Positions 10,801 to 23,400 of a stretch of DNA of 64,000 nucleotides are shown here, piece by piece. The position numbers and the translations under genes were made by a program. Each line of letters opens with the position of its first letter. Within the stretch, counting starts at the first letter, position 1. A model generated the notes under the pieces. That model did no database searches and was not told the DNA's origin. It saw only the letters and a program-made list of their open reading frames with translations. This stretch comes from Gymnorhina tibicen (lineage: Eukaryota > Chordata > Aves > Passeriformes > Artamidae), in assembly GCA_013399875.1 (NCBI GenBank), contig VXAZ01003887.1:1283855-1347854 (forward strand). Reading direction: 5' to 3'.

Positions 10801-12981
10801 GGGAACACCTTGGGGAGCCCTGGGGGCAGCCCAGCCCTAGGCAGGCTGTGGCGGGCAGGCGTGGGCAGTGCCCACTGCAAAGTCCTCAGCATGAACACAC
10901 GTGGTTGCAAACATGACAGACACTGGGATTCCCCTGGTTGTCCTGCACATCCTGAACAGCAGCTTGGATGTGAGAAACCACCTCTGTAAAGATTTCACCC
11001 CAGGAAGTAGTTTCTTCACACTTTCAAGGCCCGTAGCAGAAGGATGGCACGTCTCTCCAAGAACATCATCTCATGCACTGGATGATGTTCACCACTATGC
11101 TAATTTTAAAAATTCCTGGGCAAACAAATGAGGGTCCAGTCCTTCAGCCCAGACCCTGCAGCTCCCAAGTCCTTCATTCAGGCAGAAGGCTCCTGCCTCC
11201 TTACCCAAGGACAGTATCAGCAAATGAGTGCAATTAAAACATAGATAATGCATCTGAACATGTGCATTCCTCATTTATTTAACAAGCACAGTTTAGCTTT
11301 AATTATTTATGATAACACTTTAGAAGAAACTAGTAAACAGAGTGCCGTAGACTCTACCAAAGTAAGAAAGCCCTTCCTGCAGGAGACTACTTCATGGTCT
11401 CCTGCTTGGAAACCTCTGCTGGGACAGGGACTCAAACCTTACCTAGTAGAGGAAATACAAGGTGCAAGAAATAGGGCAAATGAGGATACTGAGATTGTAT
11501 TTGACTAAAAACTTTCCATCAACATGAATGGTCTTACTCAGAGCTGTCTGTGTTGAAATCCTCTCACTTCACATACATGTGCAGGATGGGTAGGTCCAAG
11601 TGGCTCAAGGACTCTTTAGACCTACTTACTCCTCCTCCCTGTCCCACCAGGAAAATCAGGACTTGTTGCAAATCACTGCATTTACTGTACAAGCAGCTAA
11701 GGGGAAGGGGATGTCTTGGTCCATCTGAGCCAGGCAATGTGGGATCAGACCCTGCCCCACAAAAGCCCACAGCCCATGTTAGGGCTGCGGGCGTCAGCAG
11801 ACTGACATGCTGCACACGCCAGTTTAGTGCCAGCAGTGTCTTAAGCTCAGCTGGGGAGGAGCTTTGTTGGGAAGGCCAGGAGGAGGGAAGGGGCCGTAAA
11901 AGGAAAGGACAGGGGAGGCCCGGACATGAAAAAAGAGAAAGAGAAGGAGCTATGAAAAGAGGGGTAGGAGCACACAACCAGCCTCCTCACAAGCACCCGT
12001 TGAGCATCACCTCCGGGCCAAGGCAGTGTGACAGTGTGGCACATCTCTGGGCACCCCCTCCCACAGCTCTCCCTTCCACAGCGGCACCACAGGGCAGCAG
12101 CTCCAGCTGCCCTGATCCCACTGCAGGCAAAGGGACCTCCTGCAGCACACCTCTGATACCCCTCTGGGGATTTCTGCCATCCTTGCTAATTCAGCTATCT
12201 GAGGAGGAGCCAGAGCTTTCCTGTCTCTGTCCTTGTTAGCAAAGCCTCTGTCCCTGTGGACAGTGCTCACGGTTCTTGCTCTCAGAGACCACTGGAAATT
12301 TCAGTGGAGGGCAACACAGTAGGAGGGCCCGTTCTCAGTTGCACTGCTGCCTGTCAGCTGCCACAAAACATGCTGCTCTCTCTTAGCCTGGATTAGTGCA
12401 CCCAAAGATGTAAAACAGAATGGTTTGAAACTGAAAGTACTCCGAAGTCACAGCGCTAGCCCCTGCCTTCCTGATATGATTGCAGTGTGTGAAGAACCTG
12501 TGGTATCTACTGAAATCCAAGCATACCAGCTAATAAAGATTGTCACACTGAGCACTACCAGGCAATTTCAGGACTTGAATGAAGAAGTATGTTCAGTTGG
12601 TTTACATGGAACATTGGTGAGTAGATGAATAGTGTCTCTGCAGGCTCCAATATCCAACTCAAACCCATTCTGATGCACAGGTGTACAGAAAGACAATGCA
12701 GCCCCTTCCAGACAGCCATGCAAGAATGCAGAGATGTTCAAGTCTCAGGCCAACCTGGGATTGTAATTCACCAGAGAAACCTGAGACTAAGTTTAGCACT
12801 TATCTGGAATCAATTCTTTTGCCCTTACTCTATAGAAGTCAGGCCTCTTCCTTAATGAAAAAGGTGCTATGCACACTAGCTTTGCCTTTTCTATATTTTG
12901 ACTTAAGGTTTCACTGGCTGTATTTAATAGTTTCACTCCTGCAGAGCAACCTTCTGAAAAGGTCAAAACAAAACACTGGGA
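10801..12981. other. Non-coding interval with a 229-codon chance frame
   Basis: This interval contains the longest frame in the window (plus, 11550-12239). The frame has a lysine/arginine/glutamate-rich middle and a serine/proline-rich end, consistent with purine-rich and GC-rich DNA and not with a fold. Minus-strand frames of 137, 65 and 87 codons overlap it. No repeat was recognised. Confidence 0.5.
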
Positions 12982-13048
12982 GCCAAATTCATCGCTGGTA
13001 CAACTCCATTGACTTCAGCAGCATTACACCTGGGATAGATCCAGCCCT
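12982..13048. repeat. Ancient amniote palindromic repeat, copy 1
   Basis: GCCAAATTCATCGCTGGTAC, then AACTCCATTGACTTCAGCAG, then ATTACACCTGGGATAGATCC. This is the pattern of an old dispersed element in reptiles and birds, built around 'aactccattgacttcaatgg' and 'agttacaccagggatgaatttggcc'. It is probably a decayed non-autonomous element. Other copies lie at 17649, 28452, 29729, 41738 and 58415. Confidence 0.6.
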
Positions 13049-16000
13049 AACTGCCTCCATTACAGTAAGTGGAAAAGAAGTGTGCTTGCTGTCTTAACTT
13101 TACTTTTCAATTGATCTGTTCTGTTCTACTCTGTGTGTTTCATTGCAATCAATAGGAATATATCTACTAGAGAAAGTTATGGCACAAAACATCTGAATAG
13201 CTTTTAAAAAACTTGTCTTCTCGGTTTATGATGAACGTCAAGGAGATGAGAAGGTAGCAGGCATTCAGCCTGCACTCAAGTGCTTTATCTTTTAGAAGAG
13301 GATAGATGTAAGCAGCTACCGTAAATATTTTTATGTGTAAGCTACATCATAACCAACACAGACCTTTCTTAAAGATCTCCTCTCGATAGCAGGCATGAGC
13401 TGCCAGTCCTGAACAACATCAAACAGAGCTCAGATATTACAGGGATGGGCACTATAAATGTTTATAAGCAGTTTGATTAGGGGGGAATAAACTTAACTTC
13501 TCTGGGGCTGTGTTCACATTCATCATGTTCTGCTCTGCACCACACCAGTCATGCTGATAGACTCCTTCTAGGCAGAGGTATGATTATGGGAATCTTATTT
13601 GTATTTCAAGTGCTTGTTTTCCTTTCCAACCTTCCAAAGTTTCTTCCTTTAATTCTTCTTTACATGCCACGATGGCACTTTAACACTGTACCAGGACCCA
13701 CTGCTCTGGCTGAAACACCACCCAAAGCACCACTAGCTGAGCTACTTTTAATAAGTGATCCTGGAAAAATACCACAAATCAATCATCTGGATCAGCTTTG
13801 GTCATTGAGGATGTTATGAAATGAGACANACTCTCTGTCCCTCTCCGAAGAAACAGAGCTGAAGAAAAACTGACCGAAAAGCCAGAGAAAAAAAAAGTGC
13901 TTCCTCTGCCCGCCGCAGAAGTAGCTAATCTCTGTGTCCTTGAAGCACAAACTGTTTTGAAAAGTTCGCTCAGGTTTTTTTCCTCTGTCTCTTGCATCCA
14001 GTTTTAAAGGCATAGAAAGGCTCAGGAATCATGTCTGGGCATAGAGCAATGGTAGGGGATACAACAGCCCAGTCACCCCAAGCCAACAGCTCTTAGCATT
14101 AAATTGTAGTCATGTGGGTCTTTTAATTTGCCTTTTAGCATTTCACTTAAATCTTTGGCGCAGAAATATCAGAAATATCTATTAATGCCTGCCATTATTC
14201 CAGGTTTTAATTTTTATTACATTTCAGTGTCATGCATTGTTGCACTGGAAGCTTCTGAAAGATACTATGGACTGTGGCTGGCAGTGTGCAGGACCTCCCA
14301 AACTGGGATGTGCGATGGGTGATGGGTTTGACCAAGACATGGAATAAGCAAAACTAAACTGCAGATGCATCGCTCCAGCACACATATGCTACACAACATT
14401 TTTAGATCTGGGATTTGGATCTCGAGACAAATTTACCGAGGGAGAGGCTCATCTGTGCTGGAATGTTACTGTGCTTAACTACAGACACAGCATCTCCTCT
14501 GCTCAAGAAAGCTGTTTAAGGTGGTCCCTGAAGCACCAGGCACTAGAGAATATCCATGTATACCTCTTCCACAAGATAAAGACCTTCTATCCCAAACTGG
14601 CAACTTATGCACTCTCTCACTGACTCCCAGTTTGAATGCTTTGTTGTGAAACTCAGTACTAACTCTATCACACAGACCCTTCACCATTTATCTCATGGAG
14701 CTCCATCAGCACCAGTGACCAGGTCTCAGGTGCTAATGGCTGTCATTTAAAGGTTGCTTTTAATGTATAATCAGTCAAGGAAAAAGCAATTATTTTAAGG
14801 AATACTATTGTATTGATTTAGTTTGCATCACTGGGATGTCTTAGCATAATGGATAAAGCATTCATGACCAGCCTGCCACAGTATTCCCTGTGAAAACAAT
14901 CTTAAGATATAAATAATGAGGCAAGAAGGATTTGTGAAAGGGGCTTTTTCTGCTCTTTGTATTTGCTTGCTCTTCTTTTAAACGGTGTATCATTCACTTT
15001 AATGTACATATTCTGAATAGCTATGCAACTGAGAGTAATTCAATTTTCCCACCACAATCAACAAAATGTTCTTCCCTTGATCACTCCACTTCGTACATTA
15101 CTTTGTGGCCACTTCAGTGTCAAATTCAGCCTTCCCTGCAATACCCAAATGCTTCTAACACAATTTACAGCCTACTTAGAGACTACCTTCTTGGAAATAA
15201 TGTTAATCAGGATAATTTCTCCTCTTACTTTAAGGAGCTCTTGATTGGGTGCTTTCAATCAGCTGTTAGCCAGAGTTACCTCAAAATTTCTCAAGTTCTT
15301 ATGGGGAAATGGGACAACGCCATTTAGCAGTCAGAGAGCATGTTTAATGGATCACGCTAATCTCAGGGAGGGCCTATGAAACTCTAATTTGTCAGGTTTC
15401 ATTACATTCAATAATGACTGTAATTTTCCTGAAGTATTCTGCTCACTAGTAAAGTATGTACCATAGTTTTGCACCCCATTTTCTCTAATTCTGTATTTGG
15501 AAAAATTGAAGGCATCTCGTTTCTCCACGGCCACTGCCCAGAAGGGGCCTGAAAAAGAGGGGTTAAGAGTTCACTGTCAGATGTATTTATCTCAGAAGCA
15601 GGTATAATTCTTTGCAAACAGCTAAGTGTCAGTGCAAAACCAAGCTGATTCAGGGTAATAAAAGCACTTCTGCAAAGCTTTTAGGTGACACTGTATCCCT
15701 CACAAGCTTTCTCCACCCCTGCGTCCATTTTATCATCCGATACCATCATTACCTTGACCAATCTGCACATTATTTCCTTTCCAAATGGATCGATTTTAAA
15801 CCAGCTCATCTGCTAATGCTTGGCGCAGGTTTGGTGATTCTCTTATTGTTTCAATTATTTCTTTGAGGAAAATTCAATCCTCTTAAGCAAACAGTGCTTT
15901 TATCTCAGCTGAAGATGGGAGAGCTGTGGTTGCCACTGACACATCAAGAGCTTCTTATGAAACCCTCCTTTCAGCTGTAGCACCCTCAAGTGACAGAGAT

Positions 16001-17648
16001 GTCCCAGTTTAGCTCATTACAAGTAATAGACAGTGTTAGCTATAACCCAGCACATTAAATAGTTGAGCTATTAAAATTAACCACATATTTCCGGAGGAAG
16101 ATGTGCCATCTCAGCAAACGATCTGGTGATCTCCCCGGTTTTGATCTGCTGTGGCAAAGGAATGGCTTCCCAAAGAGCCAAACAAAAGGCACATATGGCT
16201 TCACCCCAATTTCCAGGGGCTAATTCTGGTTTGGAGGGAAATGTAGCATTGATCGAGATTCGAAACTGAACCTGTCAGGTTTTCTCAGATGTCTTTGGAG
16301 ATTTGGCTTGGCAGTCCATAAGTAATGCAGAGCGTGCAGATGAGAAAGCCCCAGGGAGAAGAGAGTGATCACAAAGGAATAAATAGAGCAAAATAGATGA
16401 TCTTCCATTTGCTGCTTGTGGGGCAAGTCCACTGTACTTTCATACCTCTTCGCTCCAGGATAACAGTACCTATGTGCTTTCTAAACAGAGACTGAAGTGG
16501 CTCTGTCCACAGCCATTCAAAATCCTCTTTATAAGGTACTATATACTGAATGGGGGCAAAGTAATTTGATTATAAATGTCTGCAGTCGCATTTTAAACTC
16601 TACAATCATCTCCCAGGAAAATTTTATGTAAAATTTTGTCAGCTATGCTAAGGAACAGTGTTTATCAAGATCTGCCTTTCACAGAGTCCAGCATAGTAGT
16701 GCTGGAAATAAACACCAGCTTAGTCAGAGATTCTAATTTGCAGGCTTCTTATGCCAGCACTTATATGATTTTCCCAGTCTTGCTCAGGTATGCATGAAGG
16801 GCCCAAAAGAACAGCCTTACTGTAAGCAGGAGACCAAAGAGAGTCACTTTCTGTTCATTATTGCCTTTAATATACCAGCCTGGTGCCGGAAAGACCATTG
16901 TGTTGCCACTAGTGAAGTCGTGAGCAGAAGACATAGCTTTCCTACACCTGGCACTTAGAACTTGTCCAGAACAAACGAGGAGGAACTTAACTGTAAAAAA
17001 TGTCACCAGAACCCAGTCAGATGACAGAGCACCGTTTTACCTGAACCCTTCTAGTCCCCACGAGAGTAGCTGCTGGGAACTAGGAAATTAGCCCTGTTCA
17101 AAGCAAGGCATTCAAATGTCTCTTCAACTTGTAAATGGCTGAAACTGAATGCAGACTTTGTGTCTCTGCCCATCTCCAGGTATCTAGAGATGCCCTGGTA
17201 TGCCAAAGCAAATCCAGTAAATAACCCTAGTATTTCTACATGGCATTATCACTTGCGATTTGAAAAAAGCTTTTCAAGTGAAACATGCCTTGCGATACCT
17301 GAATGCAGAAACAGCTTTCTGTCCTGCAGTGTTTTGCTTAAAATGCTTCAAATGGCCCTTGGTTTCTGTGCCTGGGGCTGCTATACACTCGCTTATACCA
17401 GCAGCTCTTAGGCTTGAGCCCTCATCGAGGAAAAAGCCAATTTGTTGTTCACTGCTTTAACATCAACACAGCAAGAATCAGAGCACTTTTGAAATATCCC
17501 CCATGATTGTGTTTGTGACTCGGGCACTTGGGAAATTCACGCCACTTTGAATGATGATGTTTTATTGGGAGAACATCAGAAGCAGCAAGATGTCTTATAT
17601 TGACATATTGGTTCCACTTTGCTAGACATACGGGATCAAAGTCATCCC
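13049..17648. other. AT-rich non-coding interval with one ambiguous base
   Basis: No recent transposable element is visible. An N stands at 13829. The block 15950-16450 is balanced in composition and free of recognisable repeats, which makes it a candidate conserved non-coding element, but one sequence cannot prove conservation. Frames are all short. Confidence 0.5.
14838..14885 (+). repeat. Possible MIR head
   Basis: TTAGCATAATGGATAAAGCA resembles the tRNA-like A-box start of MIR-type SINEs. The following 30 bases fit loosely and then similarity is lost. A chance match is possible. Confidence 0.3.
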
Positions 17649-17694
17649 TGGCGGAACTCCATAACCTTCAACAGATGGGATAAATTTGGCCCCA
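17649..17694. repeat. Ancient amniote palindromic repeat, copy 2
   Basis: GCGGAACTCCATAACCTTCA followed by ACAGATGGGATAAATTTGGC matches the half-element seen at 12982, including the terminal 'aaatttggcccc' signature. Confidence 0.5.
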
Positions 17695-20352
17695 TATGCC
17701 CGTAGCAGCTGGGGACTACAATTGTTTTCCTATTTTCAGCCATATTTTGAGGATATGATTTTCTGCTTGCAAAGTGACTTGAGATTTTGGCATATATGCA
17801 ATGCGAGGCAAACAATTTGTATTATCATACGTGGCCCTGGTATGATTGTTAGGGTCATCTGCAGCACATACCTAAATTTTAAATTAAACACGTGCTATAA
17901 ATAGCCTAGGAAGAATCAAGCTAGAGATTATTTTATCAGACACTCAGCAATCTGTTCGACTGGCTGTCCTGCTCACTAGGCATGGCATCAGAGTCCCTTT
18001 CGAATGTAAAATTATGTTTTCTTCATGTAGCTTCTCCTATCATCCATCGTATTCATGTAGACAGAAGCAGTTCGTAAATACCATTTCACATTCCAAACAA
18101 TTTGCTATAGACAACTACATCATTGCTTTGTTCAAATAAATTTACATAAATCATTATCAGAATGTTTTATCTTAGCAACTTTATTTTGCTCCCAGAGCAC
18201 AAATTAAATGTGTGCATAAACCAGAATATTTTAGAGGCAGTTATTCCTGAATTGTTTATGAGACAGTAGACATTTCCACCTAATTTTTCATTCATAATGT
18301 AATTTCTTTAGTTTTCTCTAAAAAAACTGCACATCTAATTTGCTGGGTTCTCCCTGGAAGTGCGCAATAGAATAGATGGCTGTGCCACAATCTGTTCATC
18401 CATCAGCCAGTGCTTCCTTTGACTCACTCCACATTCTGCTCAAAACACTTTGTGGGAAAGGCCAGGAACAACAGTAAGTCCCACTTGCTGCTTAACATGA
18501 TCATATTAGGAGTAAACTGTTGTTGTTAACCAAAATTTGCAAATAAAGTCACTGGAAAATAGATCTATTTCTAGTAAATATTTCTGTGTTTGGATTAATT
18601 GAACAGAGCTCTCAGAGTCCTCGCTAGCTCAGATTTGCAGCTCGGCACCCACCCATGCATCTTGTAACGAAAGGCACTGTTCTCGTCAGCCTTACTCAAT
18701 TACAAACACACACATCCTAATTGTGCTTGACTCACGGACCGCAAGGAGTGACTGGAGAAGAAAACCACTGGCCACAGTCACCCACTAACTGTCCCACAAG
18801 CCCAGCACTTCACCTTGCCCAGCCTGAAGGTGCAGCAGACCAGTCCTATGGCTGCTTCCACTCGCCAGTGCCACAGGTGGGAGCTGAAAAACAACCAGCA
18901 CCCAGTGGCTCTACAAGCATCCTGTCCTGCTCATCTCCACCCTGTGCCCCAGAGCCAGCCTGCACTAGCACTGGTTTTGAGAGACCTGGAAGGCCCATGC
19001 AGGTCAACCTGGAGACACCAGGTTTCCACACCAGGCTGCAAACTCCCTGTTAAAAGCCCAGCTGCAGCTTTTCCAGCAATGCTTCCACCACTCCTGCAGC
19101 TCCCTGGTGTGCCACAGGATCTGGCATCTCTGCACCAGAGCTGTTACATGCCACAGACTTGATGAGAACTTCTGCATGACCCTTTCTTCCTCCAGAAAGG
19201 CAGCACATCACGTGTCTGCTGTCACATTTACTCCACTTGCATGTCCTGTTGTAGGCAGTGCTGATATGTCTCAGCTTCCAGCCCATCAGCTATACATCAG
19301 TTTAAACAGACATGAAAAATGCAGCAGAAGCAGAGACACAGTTGAGAAGTCTCTATCAGCATTCAATGCAAATATGACCTGCCCCCATGGTGTTTCATCT
19401 CACTCTTGATCTCAGAGCTAAGCTGGAGTTGTGCAATCTGGAACTACATCTGGGTCATGCCAGGGGTGTGGGAGAGGTTTAGGCCAGAGAATGCTCTCTT
19501 CCAAGGCCTCACAACTTTGTGCTAGCATAGATAACTCTGCTATTTGGGATAAAGGGTGGATGGTGACTACAGATAGTGGAAAAACCTCTTGCAGGTCCTT
19601 GCCTTTCTCCTTCCTGAGCATTCCTGTCCTCAGAAACCAGCAGAATTTCATGCAGAGCAGAAGAACTAAATCAAATCTCTTTTCTTTTACTTAATCTAAG
19701 TATATAGCATATCCTTATGGGTCTGGCCAGATCTGTTCTCAAACTAGCATATCACAGAAAATTGCATCAAATATAGAGGCTTTCCATCCCACAGCCATGG
19801 TAATACCATGTGAATAGCAAGTAACTGAGTACTGGGAACCCAGTGAAGCTTCAGTAATACAGCCATGGAAGATGGCAATAATTTATCATCTCTGCTGTAG
19901 TCTAATCCCAGATGCACCATTTGCTAATTTATTTCCATATGTACCTGGCAGACAGATTAATCAGCCATCTCTCTCTGAAACCTAGATTGCACTTTATCCC
20001 TTTAGTAAGCAAGAGAAAACAAATGTACACAGCAAAATAAGAGTCCCTTACAGAGGAGCTTTGTCAACCTTTACAGCTCATGGTTTCCTTTTTCAGCTTA
20101 ACAACGGCTTTTCAAAAATCTAACACCCAAATCTACTTCCACATCAGTGCATTCTCCATCTACTGAATTCTCTTTACTAACACTGGTGAAAATGAAGGCA
20201 GAGATAGAGAAGGCACATCCCTTAGGTTTCTAGACTCAGCTGGAGAGAGCAACGTGGTCCAAGGAGAGGGCAGCAGCCCTGCACCAGAGCCAGGGCCATC
20301 CGCACAGCTCCTCTGAGCCAAGGAGGCTGTTTCTCTGACATGGTTTGCAGAG
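17695..20352. other. AT-rich, repeat-poor interval
   Basis: From 17900 to 18620 the sequence is AT-rich, with several TAAT/ATTA cores and no recognisable transposon, as in developmental enhancer deserts. From 18720 to 19640 it becomes GC-richer with overlapping frames of 60 to 115 codons on both strands, none recognised. No gene could be supported. Confidence 0.45.
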
Positions 20353-20421
20353 TAGTAAAATCAGGATAATAATATTTTACAAAACATTTTGAGCTCTACT
20401 GAACTAATTACTATTATCAGC
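20353..20421 (+). repeat. MIR 3' fragment
   Basis: AGTAAAATCAGGATAATAAT, then ACATTTTGAGCTCTACTG, then ATTACTATTATCAG. These follow the MIR 3' order of 'gtaaaatggggataataat', 'ctttgagatc' and 'tattattat', with part of the middle deleted. Confidence 0.5.
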
Positions 20422-23400
20422 AGTAATGTGCTTCTGATACACTTAGCCCTTCTTCTGGAAAACTCTGCAAAGGGGCCGCACTTGCTGGAGCTGAGCAGCT
20501 GTTAGCACTTCAGCGATGTTATCGGTAATAAATACAGCGTCAATTCTACGCCTGGTGCCCTTTAAGGATCTGTTTGCAATCCACTCTTTATTTTGATTAT
20601 AAGACATTATCTGCATTAAACATAATTAGTCATATTATATCATTTGCCAATCTAAGCGCAGTCACTTGACAAGGCAGGATGGAGTTGAATGGAAGCGCAG
20701 CACAGTCTGAAGCCCAAGGAGATGAAGGGAGTGGGAACTGGCACAGACCCAGGGAGGACACGGACTCAGGCATTCCCCGGCCACAGGCTTTTTGTGAGAA
20801 GGCTGTCACTTACACAGCCATGCTGTGACTCTTCCTTGTGTCGGAGTCTGAACGGGCACACGCAAAATGTCATCATCAAACCATGGAAGAGTAATAAAAT
20901 GATTGCTGAAAATGAAATTATTTATGAGCTTCAGTACCCTCGTAACAGTTATAATAATCAAAATACATAAATATTTGGATATGCTACTGACAGATGGCAT
21001 ATACTGGAATAATCATACAGAATATGTCAGCTTTCAGAATCAGCTTATTCCAGAGTTGGCATGTTTCAGGGCTTTCTGCTACTAAAATAAGCACCTGGTA
21101 TTTGATCCTCCAAAAATGTATTTTCACAAACACATGGGTGTCTTTTGATAGAAAAGCTATTGAGCCTGTCACCATCCACACACAGCACCCAAGTAACAGT
21201 GTGCTGCCACCAGCTTCCTCTGCTTTGCCTGCCTGTCGGTTGCAAAGGCAGTGGAGGCCTGTCTCGTTAGAGCTGGGGTTGTCAGGACAGAGTGACAGTG
21301 CCTTGCCAAAGTGTATCTGTGCTCTGGGTTTGATCCACACGCTGCCTTCGAGACAAACTGTTTCGTTTGCAACCCCAGAAGAACAATCTGGCTTCTTCTG
21401 CCTATGCTCCTGCGTCGGCAAGTTTGAAAAAATCAGGGCTTTTGGAGGGCTGTGGTTGGAAATTAATGTTCATTAATAATGATTAAAACAATTACTGTGG
21501 AAAAATATGCTTATTTGTGTTGGGCATCAATGAAACAGTAGCCTGTGCCCTGGACTAAGAAATCCACATGGAGGTAACAGCCCCAGGTGAAGGGAAAGAG
21601 AAGAGCAAAGGCCATGTGCATGTGCTGCTCCTCCTGCCCCACACCCTGGACAGTGTGGAACAGGCTGGCATGCACATGGGAATGGGGACAGTGTGCCTGC
21701 ACCTGCACAGGGTTATTAACAAATGGCAGCCTCCTGCCTCCCCGGAGGAGACCCTTCCTCAGGTGGGTGTCTAAGCCATCACTGGCCCAGGACTTCTGCA
21801 GGCCGTATCCTCCCCTCGGCGACTCTGAAACACTTTGGCCATGACCCTTCCAGGTAGGAATTCCTCTCCACAAATAACAGAATTTCCAGAAAGCACCACA
21901 TAACAGGCTGTTTTAGCAGACAATAAACAGACAAATTTTAAAGATTAATAGGCATTCATTTATTATGTTACACTCTCTTCAATTTTCCCAGACAATCAAA
22001 TTGGTAAGTTAGAGCCATAATTTTCCACCAATTAATACCAGATGTGACACATTTTGACATTAAAAGAGTAAATGTAAGAGAACTGTCAAATACTTCAAAT
22101 TCCTAATGTAATACTGTCTGAATAGAAAACCTAAAATCCTCATGCCTCAGACTTATTCTAAAACACAAAGGATGCTGATGTTTCCAACTACTGCACGCTC
22201 ACAGGCTGCACACTGTCCCCTGAACAGCTGCTAACACCTTTCCCAAAAGCATGTTGACTAAAAAGCCCAACCCCAAAGCAGTATTTATACCTGTAATCCA
22301 GCACAGGACATACTGTCACAACATCAGAGGAGATGCCGATAAAAAGCAAGAGAAAATGCCAAAGACAAATGGGGATTATTGCATGTTTTCAGTGCAGTAC
22401 AGGGCAAGGGTAGTTAGTAAAGCTTTTAGAAAAGAAAATGAAATACAAAAATCTTGGTTTAGTGCTTCTCTTTTCCAGCAGTTTCTACACTAGGACATTC
22501 CTGCATCAATTCCAGGCCAGTCTGCAGAATGCCACAGTCCCAGATCAGCTGTATTATAACAGTCTGTGTTAATACACCTGATCACAGCAACCAGGTCAAG
22601 GGGACCTGCTTGGCACACATGGACTGGGACATATACCTGCTCTCCATGGCCCTCTCGATTCCCCCAGGCAGGCTGGACCCTACTGCTCAGGACCCAGAAG
22701 TGCTGCCAGCACTGTTCTGGTATCCAGAGAGGAGAGACATGAAGCTCTGGGAGCAATTAAAGCTCATCTCTTTTAAACTCTGATCAGCTGCAGTTTCGGG
22801 GAGGTGGGAACATACCATAGAATAGCTTGCCTTTACTTCAATTATCTCCATACTCCCTTTTTCCATATAGTCCCAGGTAGCAAAGATTTTTGATAGGCTG
22901 CAGGTGACTTTGCAAAGAAGGAAATATCCCTTTCACACACCACATGCCCCTGCCAGGCCCTCAAGCAAATCTACCTATGAATTTTCCCCATTCACACTGT
23001 GGAGATGAACTGGGATCACGCAGTCTATCACCAGCATCACAGAGCCTTCCCTCTGTCAGGTGTCTGCCACAACCTCCAGTTATCTCTTCCCAAATGCATC
23101 AGGCAACAATTTCTGCAGACTTCAGGTTTCACCACACCTTACAATAAAAAGAACTGAAAACAGGAGGATGCCTAGAAACAAGAGGTCTTTTCCATCAGCG
23201 GTTGCTTTGCAACCTGAGGCAGCAGGCAAAGATCCACCATAATTACATCCCGTTGGCAAAGTCACTGAAGTAAAATGCGGCCGGATGAAAATCACTCTCC
23301 CTCTTGTACTTCACCATGCTCACAAGGAACGGGCTTCCCACGCACAACCATATGTCATATTTTGCCAGCACAGCCAGGTAGCTGACAGGTTTCCTAGTGG

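Noticed and set aside
11550..12239. 229-codon plus-strand frame, the longest in the window
   Set aside because: Its residues follow local purine-rich and GC-rich composition, comparable frames exist antisense, and no domain, splice context or promoter supports it.
18721..18742. TTGTGCTTGA start resembling miR-218
   Set aside because: Only the first 10 bases agree, and I see no matching star strand or hairpin arm downstream.
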